DNA of 55,274 bases from Deltaproteobacteria bacterium. GTDB taxonomy: Bacteria > Myxococcota_A > Polyangia > HGW-17 > JAJRWW01. Shown in pieces: positions 36,670 through 45,546 of the stretch (positions are counted from its first letter, which is position 1; every line of letters starts with the position of its first letter). The notes beneath the pieces were generated by a model. It ran no database searches. It saw only the letters and a program-made list of their open reading frames with translations, and was not told where the DNA came from. The stretch spans positions 12,956-68,229 of the forward strand of contig JAOZUO010000020.1 of assembly GCA_029938605.1 (NCBI GenBank), written 5' to 3'. Position numbers and translations under genes: made by a program.

Positions 36670-38334
36670 ATGATAAAATTCGGCAGTTGCTTGGTATTGG
36701 GTGGTCTGTCGATCGTGGCCACACAGGTTCCTGGTTGTCCCTCGCCTTCGAGTGGCACGCGACACCCCAGGCGGGTCTCCAATCCGCCCCCGCGGGCGAC
36801 GCGGCCGCCACCGAGCTCTCCGCGATACATCCTGCGCCAGGGCCGGCTTCAGGACGCGGCGCTACGACGGGTGGTAGTGGTGGTGGATCGGCCGGTGGTG
36901 GTGGAGACCCGACACCTCTTGCGGGCGGGATACCAGGCGCGGTCACTCAACTTGACGCTACGGCTGCCCCTGGGTGGCTTTGTCCGCGCTGTGCGGCCTG
37001 GCAAGCATCCTTACCTGGGGAGCTCAGACTACACCACCCTGGGGCGGTATGTCCTGCGCCGGACCAAGCTGTGGTGGCAACGTGGACGCGTCCCCATCGG
37101 CGTGGCGTACGTCGGAGCGTTCCTGCCAATCTACCAAGATGGCAAGCGGTGGGTGCGGGTGGCTTTGCTCGGCTACCGCAACAACACCACGCTGGCCAAC
37201 AGACGCGTCAAGATCGACAACCGCTACGGCGCTCCGCTGGCCTGGGTGCGAGCGAGCGACCTGGGGGTCAGGATACCGAATCGTCTTCCTCCATCGGACC
37301 CGTGGAGCACCCCTGCTCGGGACCACTACCGGACGCTGCATCTGACCCCTGAAGGTCGCGCCTACTCGGCCCTGAGCTGTGGGCCGGTGCGGGTCATCGC
37401 CCGCCGTGGTCAGTGGGTGCGGCTGGCCCAGCTCCACCAGGGGGTCGAAATCCGCGGTTGGACCGATCATGACATCCATGCGGGTCGCGGCGATGGACCG
37501 TGCTCCTCCCGCACCGAGGCTACAGGCCGCGTGCGCTTCGGCCGGTGGAGCCTCCGTGGCGCCGGACCACCGGTGAGACCAACACCGCCGCCGCCGAACC
37601 TGGTGGGACGCGGCGGAGCACGCCTGTCGGACCCCTCAGGGCAGCGCATTGGCCACTTGCCACCAGGGGCAATCGTGCTTCGACGCGGCGGAGGCCAGGG
37701 TGTGAATCGAGCCCAAGGACCTGGCAGCTTTCGCGTTGGACCGGTGGTGGCCCATGGTGTTGTGCGTTGGTCCAAGACCGGGCCCTTTCGAGGGATCCGC
37801 CCCCTCGCCCGGCCTAAGAAGCTGCGCAACCCGACGCTCCGGCCCTCGCCCACCTGGCGCGTGATGCCAGATGGGAAGCGGATGGTCGGTTTGTTCCTCA
37901 AAAGCGTCGTGCGCCGCAAACGCCGGCTCTGGGTCCGACGCAGCGGCCAGAAGCGGTGTGAGCCCCTGAGCTTCACCCAGCGGGTCAGGCGCAAGCACGA
38001 CGAATATCACACCGAAACCCGCGAAGTCTCGAAGAAGAGCCGCTGTTGGCGAACCATCTACGGGTACGCCGTGTCGATCCATGCGGAGTCCGGATTGCTG
38101 GACTTCTTCGGTCCCAACACCAAGTCCGTGCTGATGCGCCGCCTGTGTCCAGGGGCCACCGGGAGTGGGAGTGGGAGTGAAGCTGCCGCCGGCTCCGTGT
38201 GGCGGGTCCAGCTCGTGGGCGTGCAAGCCGACCGGGTGCTGGTGGTGCCCGCCAATCGGGGCGCTGTGCACCGCTATGCCACAGAAGATCTGGCCATCTG
38301 GTTCTTCAAGCGCTCCGCGTGCGAAGCACAGTAG
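36670..38334 (+). CDS. Hypothetical Arg/Pro-rich lipoprotein
   Basis: A product of 554 residues from the ATG at 36670 with GGAG 7 bp upstream; an in-frame GTG at 36655 is less likely. The signal ends V-A-T-Q-V-P-G-C, a passable lipobox. Then follow a Pro-rich linker and several modules containing W-V-R-V-A-L-L-G-Y and W-V-R-L-A-Q-L, which look like SH3-type or bacterial wall-binding beta-barrels. A G-S-G-S-G-S-E linker occurs near residue 500. I do not recognise the family. It is unusually rich in Arg and probably resides at the envelope. Transcribed in the same direction as the kinase gene. Confidence 0.68.
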   Translation: MIKFGSCLVLGGLSIVATQVPGCPSPSSGTRHPRRVSNPPPRATRPPPSSPRYILRQGRLQDAALRRVVVVVDRPVVVETRHLLRAGYQARSLNLTLRLPLGGFVRAVRPGKHPYLGSSDYTTLGRYVLRRTKLWWQRGRVPIGVAYVGAFLPIYQDGKRWVRVALLGYRNNTTLANRRVKIDNRYGAPLAWVRASDLGVRIPNRLPPSDPWSTPARDHYRTLHLTPEGRAYSALSCGPVRVIARRGQWVRLAQLHQGVEIRGWTDHDIHAGRGDGPCSSRTEATGRVRFGRWSLRGAGPPVRPTPPPPNLVGRGGARLSDPSGQRIGHLPPGAIVLRRGGGQGVNRAQGPGSFRVGPVVAHGVVRWSKTGPFRGIRPLARPKKLRNPTLRPSPTWRVMPDGKRMVGLFLKSVVRRKRRLWVRRSGQKRCEPLSFTQRVRRKHDEYHTETREVSKKSRCWRTIYGYAVSIHAESGLLDFFGPNTKSVLMRRLCPGATGSGSGSEAAAGSVWRVQLVGVQADRVLVVPANRGAVHRYATEDLAIWFFKRSACEAQ

Positions 38335-38749
38335 GGCGTATTCGTCACCTGCACTTGCGGCAAGTTGTTGCGGATCACTCTGGATGCTCCCGTTCGGATC
38401 CGCCCGATTGATCCTCGGTATGTGGTGGGGTTCAAGCACCCTGCGTGAGAACCACGCGGCTGCTGTTCGATGTCCTCCTACTGTTGGAGCTTGTTTGTCC
38501 AGCTCTGCAGCGTCGAAAGCTTTAGCCGAAGCGGGATCGCGAACTTACGGTGCGTCATCACGCTGTCCTCCTTTCTGTAGGCCGTGCGCGCAGTCTTCAC
38601 CTAGCGGGGCCAACACATTGTCCATTGAGAAAACGAATCTCAGTGTCGACGAGATGGTGCGGAGGGGGTACTATTTAGATGTTGGGCATGTACTACTGTT
38701 TGAGTGTGGTTTGGCACTGGAGTCAGTGCTTGGAATTGTGGAAGATTGG
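38335..38749. other. Interval upstream of kinase gene
   Basis: The kinase frame stays open upstream of its chosen start but the translation has no domain character and composition shifts to AT-richer sequence. No RNA gene is seen. A GG...GC pattern at 38713-38730 has the wrong spacing for a sigma54 promoter. Confidence 0.55.
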
Positions 38750-40330
38750 ATGTCTGAGGAGCTCGCATTCGGTCGGTATCAGCTGGTGATGGAGATGGCT
38801 CGGGGAGGGATGGCCACGCTCTATCTGGCACGGTTGCAGGAACTGGCGCAGTTCGAGAAGCTCCTGGTCATCAAGAAGGTCCATGATCACCTCGCCAAGG
38901 AAGAGGCGTTCATCAATATGTTCATGGATGAGGCGCGGATTACGGCGCTCATCAACCACACGAACGTGGCCTCCGTTTTCGATATGGGTGAGGAGAAGGG
39001 CGCGAACTATCTCGCCATGGAGTATGTGCACGGGCACAACCTACTGGAGATCCTGAGGAGCAGCACGCGGCTGAAGGGCGTTCTCACCTGGCCACTTGCA
39101 GCGCGCATCATCGCCGAGGCGGCGGCCGGGCTCCACGCCGCACACGAGCTGAAGTCCACCGACGGAACCCGTTTGCACGTCGTCCACCGCGATGTTTCGC
39201 CGAGCAACATCCTGGTGAGCTATGGCGGTCAGGTGAAGGTCGTAGATTTTGGCATCGCGTTGGCGGCGCAGCGAATGACAACCACGACGACGGGAACCCT
39301 GAAGGGCAAGGCCGCGTACATGTCGCCCGAGCAGGTCTCCAATGGTCTGGTGACCCACCAGTCGGATATCTTCTCGCTGGGCATTGTCCTTTTCGAATCA
39401 GTTACGGGGCGTCGACTCTTCAAGGGCAATAGTGCCGCCTCGTCCGTCAAGCGCGTCTGCGAGGCGCAGGTCCCCAGGCCGCGTATCCTCAACCCAGACC
39501 TGCCGGTGGAGCTCGAGCAGATCATACTGAAGGCGCTGGCGTCTGATCCGGCGGATCGCTTCGCGACCGCCAGCGCCTTTGAGCAGGCGCTGGAGCAGGT
39601 GCTTTCATCGGTGGGAATGCCCATGGGGCGCGCCCAGCTCGCCGGGCTGATGGATCACCTGTTTCACGACCTCCGGAAGGTCAAGGACAAGCATATCCGA
39701 GCGGCGCTGGAGGGCGTGACACCGGGCGCTCCGAAAAAAGGTGTGGCCATGGGGAGTTGCCAGACCTCCAGCAGCACCACGGTCATGCATTTGAACTCCG
39801 CGGTCAAATCACGCTATCGCCGCCGGCACCTCGTTCCGTGGCTCGCTCGAGGAGCTGGGATCCTCGTGGTTACGGTGATGCTCGGCTTCGTGGTTCTCGG
39901 AAGAGGGCAGTCCTCCGGCGTCAGGAAGACGCGCGGAGTCGCTGGTGCGTCTATGGGACAGCCGAGTATCATGACGAAGCCGGCGGATCGCTTCGCCCGG
40001 GATGCTACAGTACCTGTCCCCCTGGTACCGTCCAAGCCCGGGGCGATGGTTGCCCAGGTTACCGTCAAGGTGACCGTGCTACCGCGGAAGGCCTCCGTAG
40101 TGACGACCTTCCAGCACGTGCACTATCGAGGGAACACCTTTCGCATGGTCGTCCCACGGAAGAGGTCGCCTGAGAAGATCACTATCCGTGCGCCTGGCTA
40201 TCGATCCGTGAGTGTGCTCTTTACTCCCACAGCGGATTTCGAGAGAACTGTCACGCTGCGGCGGCTGTATCGGAGGCATCGTCCTCCCATGCCGAGTGCC
40301 ACAGCAGACTGGGTTATGGGGATACGATGA
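38750..40330 (+). CDS. Membrane Ser/Thr protein kinase with PEGA-like periplasmic tail
   Basis: A protein of 526 residues from M-S-E-E-L-A-F-G-R-Y, with GGAAG before the ATG. The kinase domain (about 8-275) has G-G-M-A-T-L-Y-L-A, V-I-K-K-V-H, H-R-D-V-S-P-S-N, D-F-G-I-A and A-Y-M-S-P-E-Q. The H-R-D-V-S-P form of the catalytic loop is common in myxobacterial kinases. A basic stretch and one membrane helix near 345-370 follow (A-G-I-L-V-V-T-V-M-L-G-F-V-V-L). The last 80 residues, with I-R-A-P-G-Y-R-S-V, are PEGA-like and lie outside the inner membrane. Its stop overlaps the next start by 4 bp. It may phosphorylate the FHA activator encoded upstream. Confidence 0.93.
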   Translation: MSEELAFGRYQLVMEMARGGMATLYLARLQELAQFEKLLVIKKVHDHLAKEEAFINMFMDEARITALINHTNVASVFDMGEEKGANYLAMEYVHGHNLLEILRSSTRLKGVLTWPLAARIIAEAAAGLHAAHELKSTDGTRLHVVHRDVSPSNILVSYGGQVKVVDFGIALAAQRMTTTTTGTLKGKAAYMSPEQVSNGLVTHQSDIFSLGIVLFESVTGRRLFKGNSAASSVKRVCEAQVPRPRILNPDLPVELEQIILKALASDPADRFATASAFEQALEQVLSSVGMPMGRAQLAGLMDHLFHDLRKVKDKHIRAALEGVTPGAPKKGVAMGSCQTSSSTTVMHLNSAVKSRYRRRHLVPWLARGAGILVVTVMLGFVVLGRGQSSGVRKTRGVAGASMGQPSIMTKPADRFARDATVPVPLVPSKPGAMVAQVTVKVTVLPRKASVVTTFQHVHYRGNTFRMVVPRKRSPEKITIRAPGYRSVSVLFTPTADFERTVTLRRLYRRHRPPMPSATADWVMGIR

Positions 40331-41325
40331 ACATTCGGAAAACTCTGAGAGCCGCCGGCTTGATTGCAGTGCTATTCGTGCTCTTCGGCCTGCTGGCCGA
40401 CACCAATGTCCGGGCGCAGCCTTGTACCAAGGAAGGCAAGGCGGAGGCTAAGGTGCTGATCAAGCAGGGCACCCAATATCTTCGGGAGCTGAAGGCGCGG
40501 CTGGCGGTCGCTGCTTTCAAGCAGGCCTATGGTCACTGTAAGGCGCGGGTGATCCAGTTCAACCTGGCATTGGCTTATCTGGTCCTGGGGGAGCGAGTTA
40601 CGGCGGCGACGCACCTGCGCCGGTACCTGAACGGGGCCACTGCTGCCGAGAGAAGGGCTCTGCCACCCCCTCTGAAGCTGCTGCTTACGGAGGTGGGTGT
40701 GCTCCGGGTACAGGTCCGGATCGCCACGGCTACCATCTGGGTGGATGGACAACTTAGAGGCTCGGGTCGTGTGGAGATAGTTGTACTACCGGGGCTCAAG
40801 GTCGTGGAGATCAGGCTCGGAGATCGGGTGTTGAAGCACACAAAGCTCGAGGTCGCCGCGGGGCAAACCGCGGTCTGGAATCCCCATATTGACGCGAAGC
40901 CAAGGCGGACGGGCCTTCCGGGGCGTGCGATTTCCACGCATCCCGCGCGCGGAACATCAACGTCTTCGGCCTCCTCGGCATCGTCGGCGTCTTCCAGCAG
41001 CCGTCGGCTGCACTGGGCGTACTTCGCCTCAGTTGCCGTGTTAGCCGCAGTCGGTGGAGTAGCCCTGACCTACACCGGCGTTCGAACGTTTCAGCTGAGA
41101 GAAGACTGGATCGCAAGCCCCTCCGATGCAATCGAGAAGGACTTTGACCGCTACAAGCTCATTAGCAACGTGCTCGTGGGCGTCGCCGCGACCGCCGGTA
41201 TTACGGCTGCGATCATCGCCGTATTTACCCGCTGGCGTCGTAACAAGCCCGAGAAACCCCGTGTGTCGGTCTCTTTTGCGTTTATCCCGGGTGGTGGAGG
41301 TCTCACCGTGCGCGGGCGTTATTGA
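40327..41325 (+). CDS. Secreted/membrane TPR-PEGA protein coupled to kinase
   Basis: A product of 332 residues: cleavable-looking signal (V-L-F-V-L-F-G-L-L-A-D, cut near V-R-A), a helical TPR-like region (about 32-120), a PEGA-type beta segment (A-T-I-W-V-D-G-Q-L-R-G-S-G, about 135-185), a Ser/Ala linker, and two hydrophobic segments near 225-245 and 280-300. This architecture is frequent beside myxobacterial kinases, and its PEGA part resembles the kinase tail. ATGA overlap with the kinase gene indicates coupled translation. It probably interacts with the periplasmic tail of the kinase. Confidence 0.82.
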   Translation: MNIRKTLRAAGLIAVLFVLFGLLADTNVRAQPCTKEGKAEAKVLIKQGTQYLRELKARLAVAAFKQAYGHCKARVIQFNLALAYLVLGERVTAATHLRRYLNGATAAERRALPPPLKLLLTEVGVLRVQVRIATATIWVDGQLRGSGRVEIVVLPGLKVVEIRLGDRVLKHTKLEVAAGQTAVWNPHIDAKPRRTGLPGRAISTHPARGTSTSSASSASSASSSSRRLHWAYFASVAVLAAVGGVALTYTGVRTFQLREDWIASPSDAIEKDFDRYKLISNVLVGVAATAGITAAIIAVFTRWRRNKPEKPRVSVSFAFIPGGGGLTVRGRY

Positions 41326-41389
41326 GGATCGCTTCGGTGCTACTTTCGTACAGGACGGGGTCCCCCAAAACCTGATCTTCGGGCGATCT

Positions 41390-42481
41390 TTATCTGGCGC
41401 AGCGAATTCCGATGTTGGGGTGCTGGTCGGCTGGAGGGGCGGCGTACTCCGGGGGCTCCCAGTTACGGGAGGTAGTGTACAGCTTTTCTTCTGCTTCTTC
41501 AAAGCAGCCGCCACGCATGGATCGTGTGTCAGTGACAGGAAGCTCCCATGCGCTTCCGTCATCAGGCGCCCCATCGTAGGTGTCGTGGTAGTAGTCTTGT
41601 ACCCATTCGCAAACGTTTCCGGCCATGTCGCACAGACCCTGGCTCGTGTTTCCCGCTGGCTTACTGCAGACAGCCATGGTGCGCTCGTCTCCGCATCCGA
41701 TTCCGCTCCCGTCGTCCATTACGGCGTAGTAGCAGGTCGCTGAGCCGTCACCCCACGGATACTCAAAGCCTTGGCCCCCCGACTGCGCCGCATACTCCCA
41801 TTCCGCCTCGTTCGGCAGGCGCCCTCCCGCCCACGTGCAGAATGTCACGGCCTTATTCCAATCCACGCAGTTCACCGGGTGATCCTCATATCCGGACGCG
41901 TCCCAGTTGCAAATCCCTCCTGTGCTCGGTGTGGCGCACGGCCCCTCGGTAACGCATATCCCGTACTGCGCCACGGTCACCTCGCTCTCGGTCATCAGGA
42001 ACCCCGATAGCGTCACCGGGTGTATTGGCACCTCGTCGGTCCAACCAGTCTCACTCCCCATCTGGTACGTTCCGCCTGGGATTGAGATCCACGTCAGCTC
42101 CGCCGGGTTTGCCTGACACGTGTGGTTCAGGCAGCTCTGTCCCTCGTCAGTGCAATCAATACACGTCTGGCCCTCGCTTCCGCATTGGCTATCGTGGTCA
42201 CCCACCTGGCAAACATTACTCAGGTCGCAGCATCCCGAGCAGCTCCCCAGGTTGCAGGACACACCAGTGTCTGCTCCGGTGGCCGCATCGGAGCCAACCG
42301 GAGTCAATTCCATGAGACATCCAGGCAACAGGAGCAGGAGCATAAACGGTACGATGCGCGCATTCAGTCCACAGGTGCGCGGAGATAGACCGCCTTGCTT
42401 GACCTGGGAAGATGCGTGAAGTCGGTGGATTGGGCGGTCGCAGGTTGCCATGGATTCAATGGTAGGTGCGAGTAACGACAT
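41390..42481 (-). CDS. Lipoprotein with formylglycine-generating-enzyme (SUMF1-like) domain
   Basis: The frame allows up to 363 residues. The true start is unclear: ATGs at 42481, 42451 and 42343 all lack ribosome sites, and the lipobox L-L-L-L-P-G-C lies just after the last of these. After a Cys-rich spacer (C-N-L-G-S-C-S-G-C-C, C-G-S-E-G-Q-T-C) the FGE-sulfatase fold starts with I-P-G-G-T-Y-Q-M-G-S and contains V-N-C-V-D-W, G-R-L-P-N-E-A-E-W-E-Y-A, D-M-A-G-N-V-C-E-W-V, R-S-M-R-G-G-C-F and G-I-R-C-A-R. Most secreted members in this phylum are not proven oxidases; no sulfatase gene is nearby. Many Cys suggest a disulfide-stabilised exported protein. Confidence 0.85.
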   Translation of the reverse strand: MSLLAPTIESMATCDRPIHRLHASSQVKQGGLSPRTCGLNARIVPFMLLLLLPGCLMELTPVGSDAATGADTGVSCNLGSCSGCCDLSNVCQVGDHDSQCGSEGQTCIDCTDEGQSCLNHTCQANPAELTWISIPGGTYQMGSETGWTDEVPIHPVTLSGFLMTESEVTVAQYGICVTEGPCATPSTGGICNWDASGYEDHPVNCVDWNKAVTFCTWAGGRLPNEAEWEYAAQSGGQGFEYPWGDGSATCYYAVMDDGSGIGCGDERTMAVCSKPAGNTSQGLCDMAGNVCEWVQDYYHDTYDGAPDDGSAWELPVTDTRSMRGGCFEEAEEKLYTTSRNWEPPEYAAPPADQHPNIGIRCAR

Positions 42482-42802
42482 GAGTCAAGCGGCAAAAATG
42501 GCAACGATTTGAACGAACACCTGTAAGTGCTTGTGAGTATGTAGCACGGCAGTGGGGTGGGGCAATTTCCCCCATACCGGAGTTGTGTCTGCAATGGCAG
42601 GTGAGGAGTTTTCCTCCACCTGTACAAGAACGCAGCGACTGCACACGCGAGGATGTGTAACCCCATGTGATTCCGGGTGTTTTCTGGGGTGCTGTATTTC
42701 GATAGCAGAAATTTGGGCCCGAGTCTCGAATGGCATGAAATTCGCAGTAGATGTTCGATGACGCACATTGAGCACCCAACGGAAAGAGAGAGGACTCAGC
42801 AC
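42482..42802. other. Divergent promoter interval with hairpin
   Basis: No gene is supported between the FGE-like and EGF-like genes. A hairpin lies at 42598-42622 (caggtgagg pairing with cctccacctg with one bulged C). There is no T tract after it on either strand, so it does not look like a terminator. The interval is AT-richer than its surroundings and should carry promoters for both genes. Confidence 0.5.
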
Positions 42803-44332
42803 ATGAGATCACCTGCATTTGCAACGGTCACAATGGTTTTTCTGGTCACCTGGTTGCAGGGGTGCGCGCAACAGAATCCTGCCGGGAACGCCGGTCTTTG
42901 CGCAGACATCACCTGCTCGGGCCACGGGATCTGTGCGGTGTCCGGCGGGGGAAAGCTCCTTTGCGCCTGTAATGCCGGCTACCACGCCGAGCAGCTATCC
43001 TGCATCGAGGACGGCTCCACGGGCCCCTGCCTAAACGTCACCTGCTCGAACCACGGAACCTGCGTGGAAAATGGGGGTCAGGCCCAGTGCCTCTGTGAGA
43101 GTGAGTATGTAGCGGATGGACTCAATTGCGTATCTGAGGAAGATCCCTGTAGCGGAGTTGACTGCTCCGGCCATGGAGTCTGTGAGCTGGTGAATGAGGT
43201 CGCCACCTGCAACTGCAATCCGGGGTATGTGGCCGACGCCCTCTCCTGTGTGGAGCAAGATGACCCCGACCCCTGCACGGGCGTGGGCTGCTCTGGGCAC
43301 GGTAACTGTGTGGTTGTAGACCAGGCCCCTACGTGCGCCTGCGATTCGGGGTATGTGGCCGATGCCCTCTCCTGTGTGGAGCAAGTTGATCCCGACCCCT
43401 GCGCGGGTGTGAGCTGCTCTGGACACGGTACCTGTGTGGTTGTAGATCAGGCCCCTACGTGCGCCTGCGATTCGGGGTATGTGGCCGACGCCCTCTCGTG
43501 TGTGGAGAATACGCCTCCGCTTCCTGGTGTCATCGAACCGACATTGCAGGATATCTGGGACGATACAAATGTTCCCTTTGGTAGTATTTCCAATCCCGCA
43601 GTTCCTGATGGTCTGGTTTCCTCTTACAGCATGTATTACGCGCCCGAAATCAGAGACTACCCAGACATGAGTGTCGAATGGACGAATCCCTGGTATGTGG
43701 TCGCTCAAGAAGCTCCGGTTACCTCTGGTGGATGTGAGCTGGGAATGGGGACCTCAGTCAATACGGCGGTGGAAATCGGAACGATTCGTAATTGGTGGTT
43801 GCTTGCAGATGGGACCTGGTATTTGGCATTTGAAGACAGTGACAATGATGGGTACAATTATCCAAACCCAAACGACTATTTTCCTGGAGACCTGGGATGC
43901 CCCACCATCGATAGCAACGTGCGTCAGCCAAACAGCTCCTATAGTGTAAGAAAAGGACTTTCTGGTAACGGATACAGGCTCTCAATCCCGAATTATGCTT
44001 TCTGGGATCATGGTTGGCCCACCCAGAGTATTTTGAATATTCAAAATACTGTCGGCCAGCAGGTCGTGGCGCAGTTGACACAGGTGTTCACCCGACTCGT
44101 GATCTTTGATTCCAGCGGCGTGGATGATCGTCATCTCGCGAAATTTGTAGTCAATGTAGGGGCTGACAAGAGATATGCGCCACCCAACTACGGCGTATAT
44201 GGTGACGTGGGATATAGTGTTACGAAACGAATTACAAACAGTTGGACTGCCACTCACATGCTGACTGGTGGACACTTCGCGACCTACGCAGATTTTGTAG
44301 CGTCAAATCCCCCGCTGAACGTTACTCCTTAG
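42803..44332 (+). CDS. EGF-repeat lipoprotein
   Basis: A product of 509 residues from M-R-S-P-A-F-A-T-V with AGAGGA upstream. The signal ends T-W-L-Q-G-C (lipobox). Five EGF-like modules follow (residues about 33-245), each with six Cys in the order C-x-x-x-x-C-S-G-H-G-x-C, then C-x-C, then G-Y-V-A-D-A-L-S-C. The last repeats are nearly identical in DNA with a 126-bp period. The C-terminal 260 residues are Tyr/Asn/Asp-rich and unassigned (P-W-Y-V-V-A-Q-E, D-S-D-N-D-G-Y-N-Y-P). EGF-like arrays suggest protein or glycan contacts at the cell surface. It is divergent from the FGE-like gene. Confidence 0.85.
   Translation: MRSPAFATVTMVFLVTWLQGCAQQNPAGNAGLCADITCSGHGICAVSGGGKLLCACNAGYHAEQLSCIEDGSTGPCLNVTCSNHGTCVENGGQAQCLCESEYVADGLNCVSEEDPCSGVDCSGHGVCELVNEVATCNCNPGYVADALSCVEQDDPDPCTGVGCSGHGNCVVVDQAPTCACDSGYVADALSCVEQVDPDPCAGVSCSGHGTCVVVDQAPTCACDSGYVADALSCVENTPPLPGVIEPTLQDIWDDTNVPFGSISNPAVPDGLVSSYSMYYAPEIRDYPDMSVEWTNPWYVVAQEAPVTSGGCELGMGTSVNTAVEIGTIRNWWLLADGTWYLAFEDSDNDGYNYPNPNDYFPGDLGCPTIDSNVRQPNSSYSVRKGLSGNGYRLSIPNYAFWDHGWPTQSILNIQNTVGQQVVAQLTQVFTRLVIFDSSGVDDRHLAKFVVNVGADKRYAPPNYGVYGDVGYSVTKRITNSWTATHMLTGGHFATYADFVASNPPLNVTP
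43267..43518. repeat. 126-bp near-identical tandem repeat encoding EGF modules
   Basis: Two adjacent 126-bp copies starting at 43267 and 43393 differ at only a few bases, and a more diverged copy precedes them. They encode the fourth and fifth EGF-like modules, so repeat number could vary by recombination without changing frame. Confidence 0.85.
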
Positions 44333-44428
44333 ACTGGGAATCGAACGAAACCACCGATTCATTCAGACAGTTCATCTGGAATCTGTAATGGAAATTCCCC
44401 GCAGCGGTGGCCATGAAGGCTCCATGAG

Positions 44429-45445
44429 CTACTCGGGATCTTCGAGGGGCTCAGGGGGTGGGGCGAGGATTGCCTGGTTTCGGCCGGCGGACTTGGCGTC
44501 CCTCATGGCGGCGTCGGCCCGTTGCAGTAGCGTCATGGCACGTTCATGGTTGTCCCAGCCGGCCACGCCCGCGGAGATTGTCTGGGTGACGCGGACGCCC
44601 TCGGCCACGGTGATGGGGCCGCCGGCGATGTCGGCGCGGATCCGCTCGGCGTGGTCCAGAGCGGCGGCGTCATCGGTCTGGGACATGAGAACCACGAAGG
44701 TGCCGCCGCCTCGCCTGACGATTCGGAAGGGGTTGGGCAGCAGCGTACGCATGCGGTCGGCCAGCCGTTGCAGCAGCCGATCCCCGGCGTTGAAGGAGTG
44801 CGTGTGGTTCAGCTCCTTGAGGTTGTCCACGTCGAGCACACAAACGGCCATGGGAGACGAGGTTCGGATGGCCCGCTGTACTTCGTCGCGCAACCGGGGA
44901 AGGAGGTAGCGATCGTTGTAGACCTGCGTGAGCTCGTCCACCAGGGCCAGCCGCTCCAGCCGCGCTTTTTCGATGATGGGGACGGTGGTGTTCGACAGCA
45001 GCAGGGCCAGGGCCTCGTCTTCGGCCCCGAAGGTGTCGGGCTTCGGGGCGCTGATGGACAGGACCCCCACCACCTTGCCGGCGGACATGAGCGGCACCGC
45101 AATAATGGAACGGATCTCAAAGCCCTGTCCGCTCCCGGTTTTGAACCGCTGGTCCGTGGCGGTGTCGCGGATATAGGCCACCCAGCCGTTTTCCGCCACC
45201 CAACCCAGCACCCCCTCACCGGGACGGAAGACCATGGGCCGCGCGCTCGTACCCTCGCCGGATCGGGCTCCACACAACAGCTCCGTGCGCGCGTCATTAA
45301 ACACCCGCAAAGAGGAGTGGTTGCCCGGTAGCAGCCGCAGGGCCGCTACGGTGACCGCTTGGAGAATATCCTCCAGGGACTCGTCAGAGGTGAACTTCTG
45401 CGTGAGTCCGAGCAGGACGCTGAGCGCGACCTTGGGCTGAACCAT
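44429..45445 (-). CDS. GAF domain protein with degenerate GGDEF domain
   Basis: A protein of 338 residues. The GAF domain spans about 15-160 (G-E-G-V-L-G-W-V, R-S-I-I-A-V-P-L, V-V-G-V-L-S-I). The diguanylate-cyclase fold spans about 165-325 (D-E-L-T-Q-V-Y-N-D-R-Y, V-L-D-V-D-N-L-K). The catalytic signature reads R-R-G-G-G-T-F where active enzymes have G-G-D/E-E-F, so both acidic residues are lost, and no R-x-x-D inhibitory site precedes it. It is probably a non-catalytic GTP or c-di-GMP sensor, or a protein-interaction module. The Shine-Dalgarno GGAGGT abuts the ATG with almost no spacing, which is unusual. It lacks membrane segments and is cytoplasmic. Confidence 0.88.
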   Translation of the reverse strand: MVQPKVALSVLLGLTQKFTSDESLEDILQAVTVAALRLLPGNHSSLRVFNDARTELLCGARSGEGTSARPMVFRPGEGVLGWVAENGWVAYIRDTATDQRFKTGSGQGFEIRSIIAVPLMSAGKVVGVLSISAPKPDTFGAEDEALALLLSNTTVPIIEKARLERLALVDELTQVYNDRYLLPRLRDEVQRAIRTSSPMAVCVLDVDNLKELNHTHSFNAGDRLLQRLADRMRTLLPNPFRIVRRGGGTFVVLMSQTDDAAALDHAERIRADIAGGPITVAEGVRVTQTISAGVAGWDNHERAMTLLQRADAAMRDAKSAGRNQAILAPPPEPLEDPE

Positions 45446-45546
45446 ACCTCCAGCATAGAGCAGAATGATGGTCGAATGGAAGGAAGATCAGGACGGGGGG
45501 GGCAGAGGCAGAGGGTCAGCCACAGAGGTACAGCCACAAAGGCTAG

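Noticed and set aside
38711..38733. ttggcactggagtcagtgcttgg as a sigma54 promoter for the kinase
   Set aside because: The GG and GC elements are 13 bp apart instead of 10 and no better register exists.
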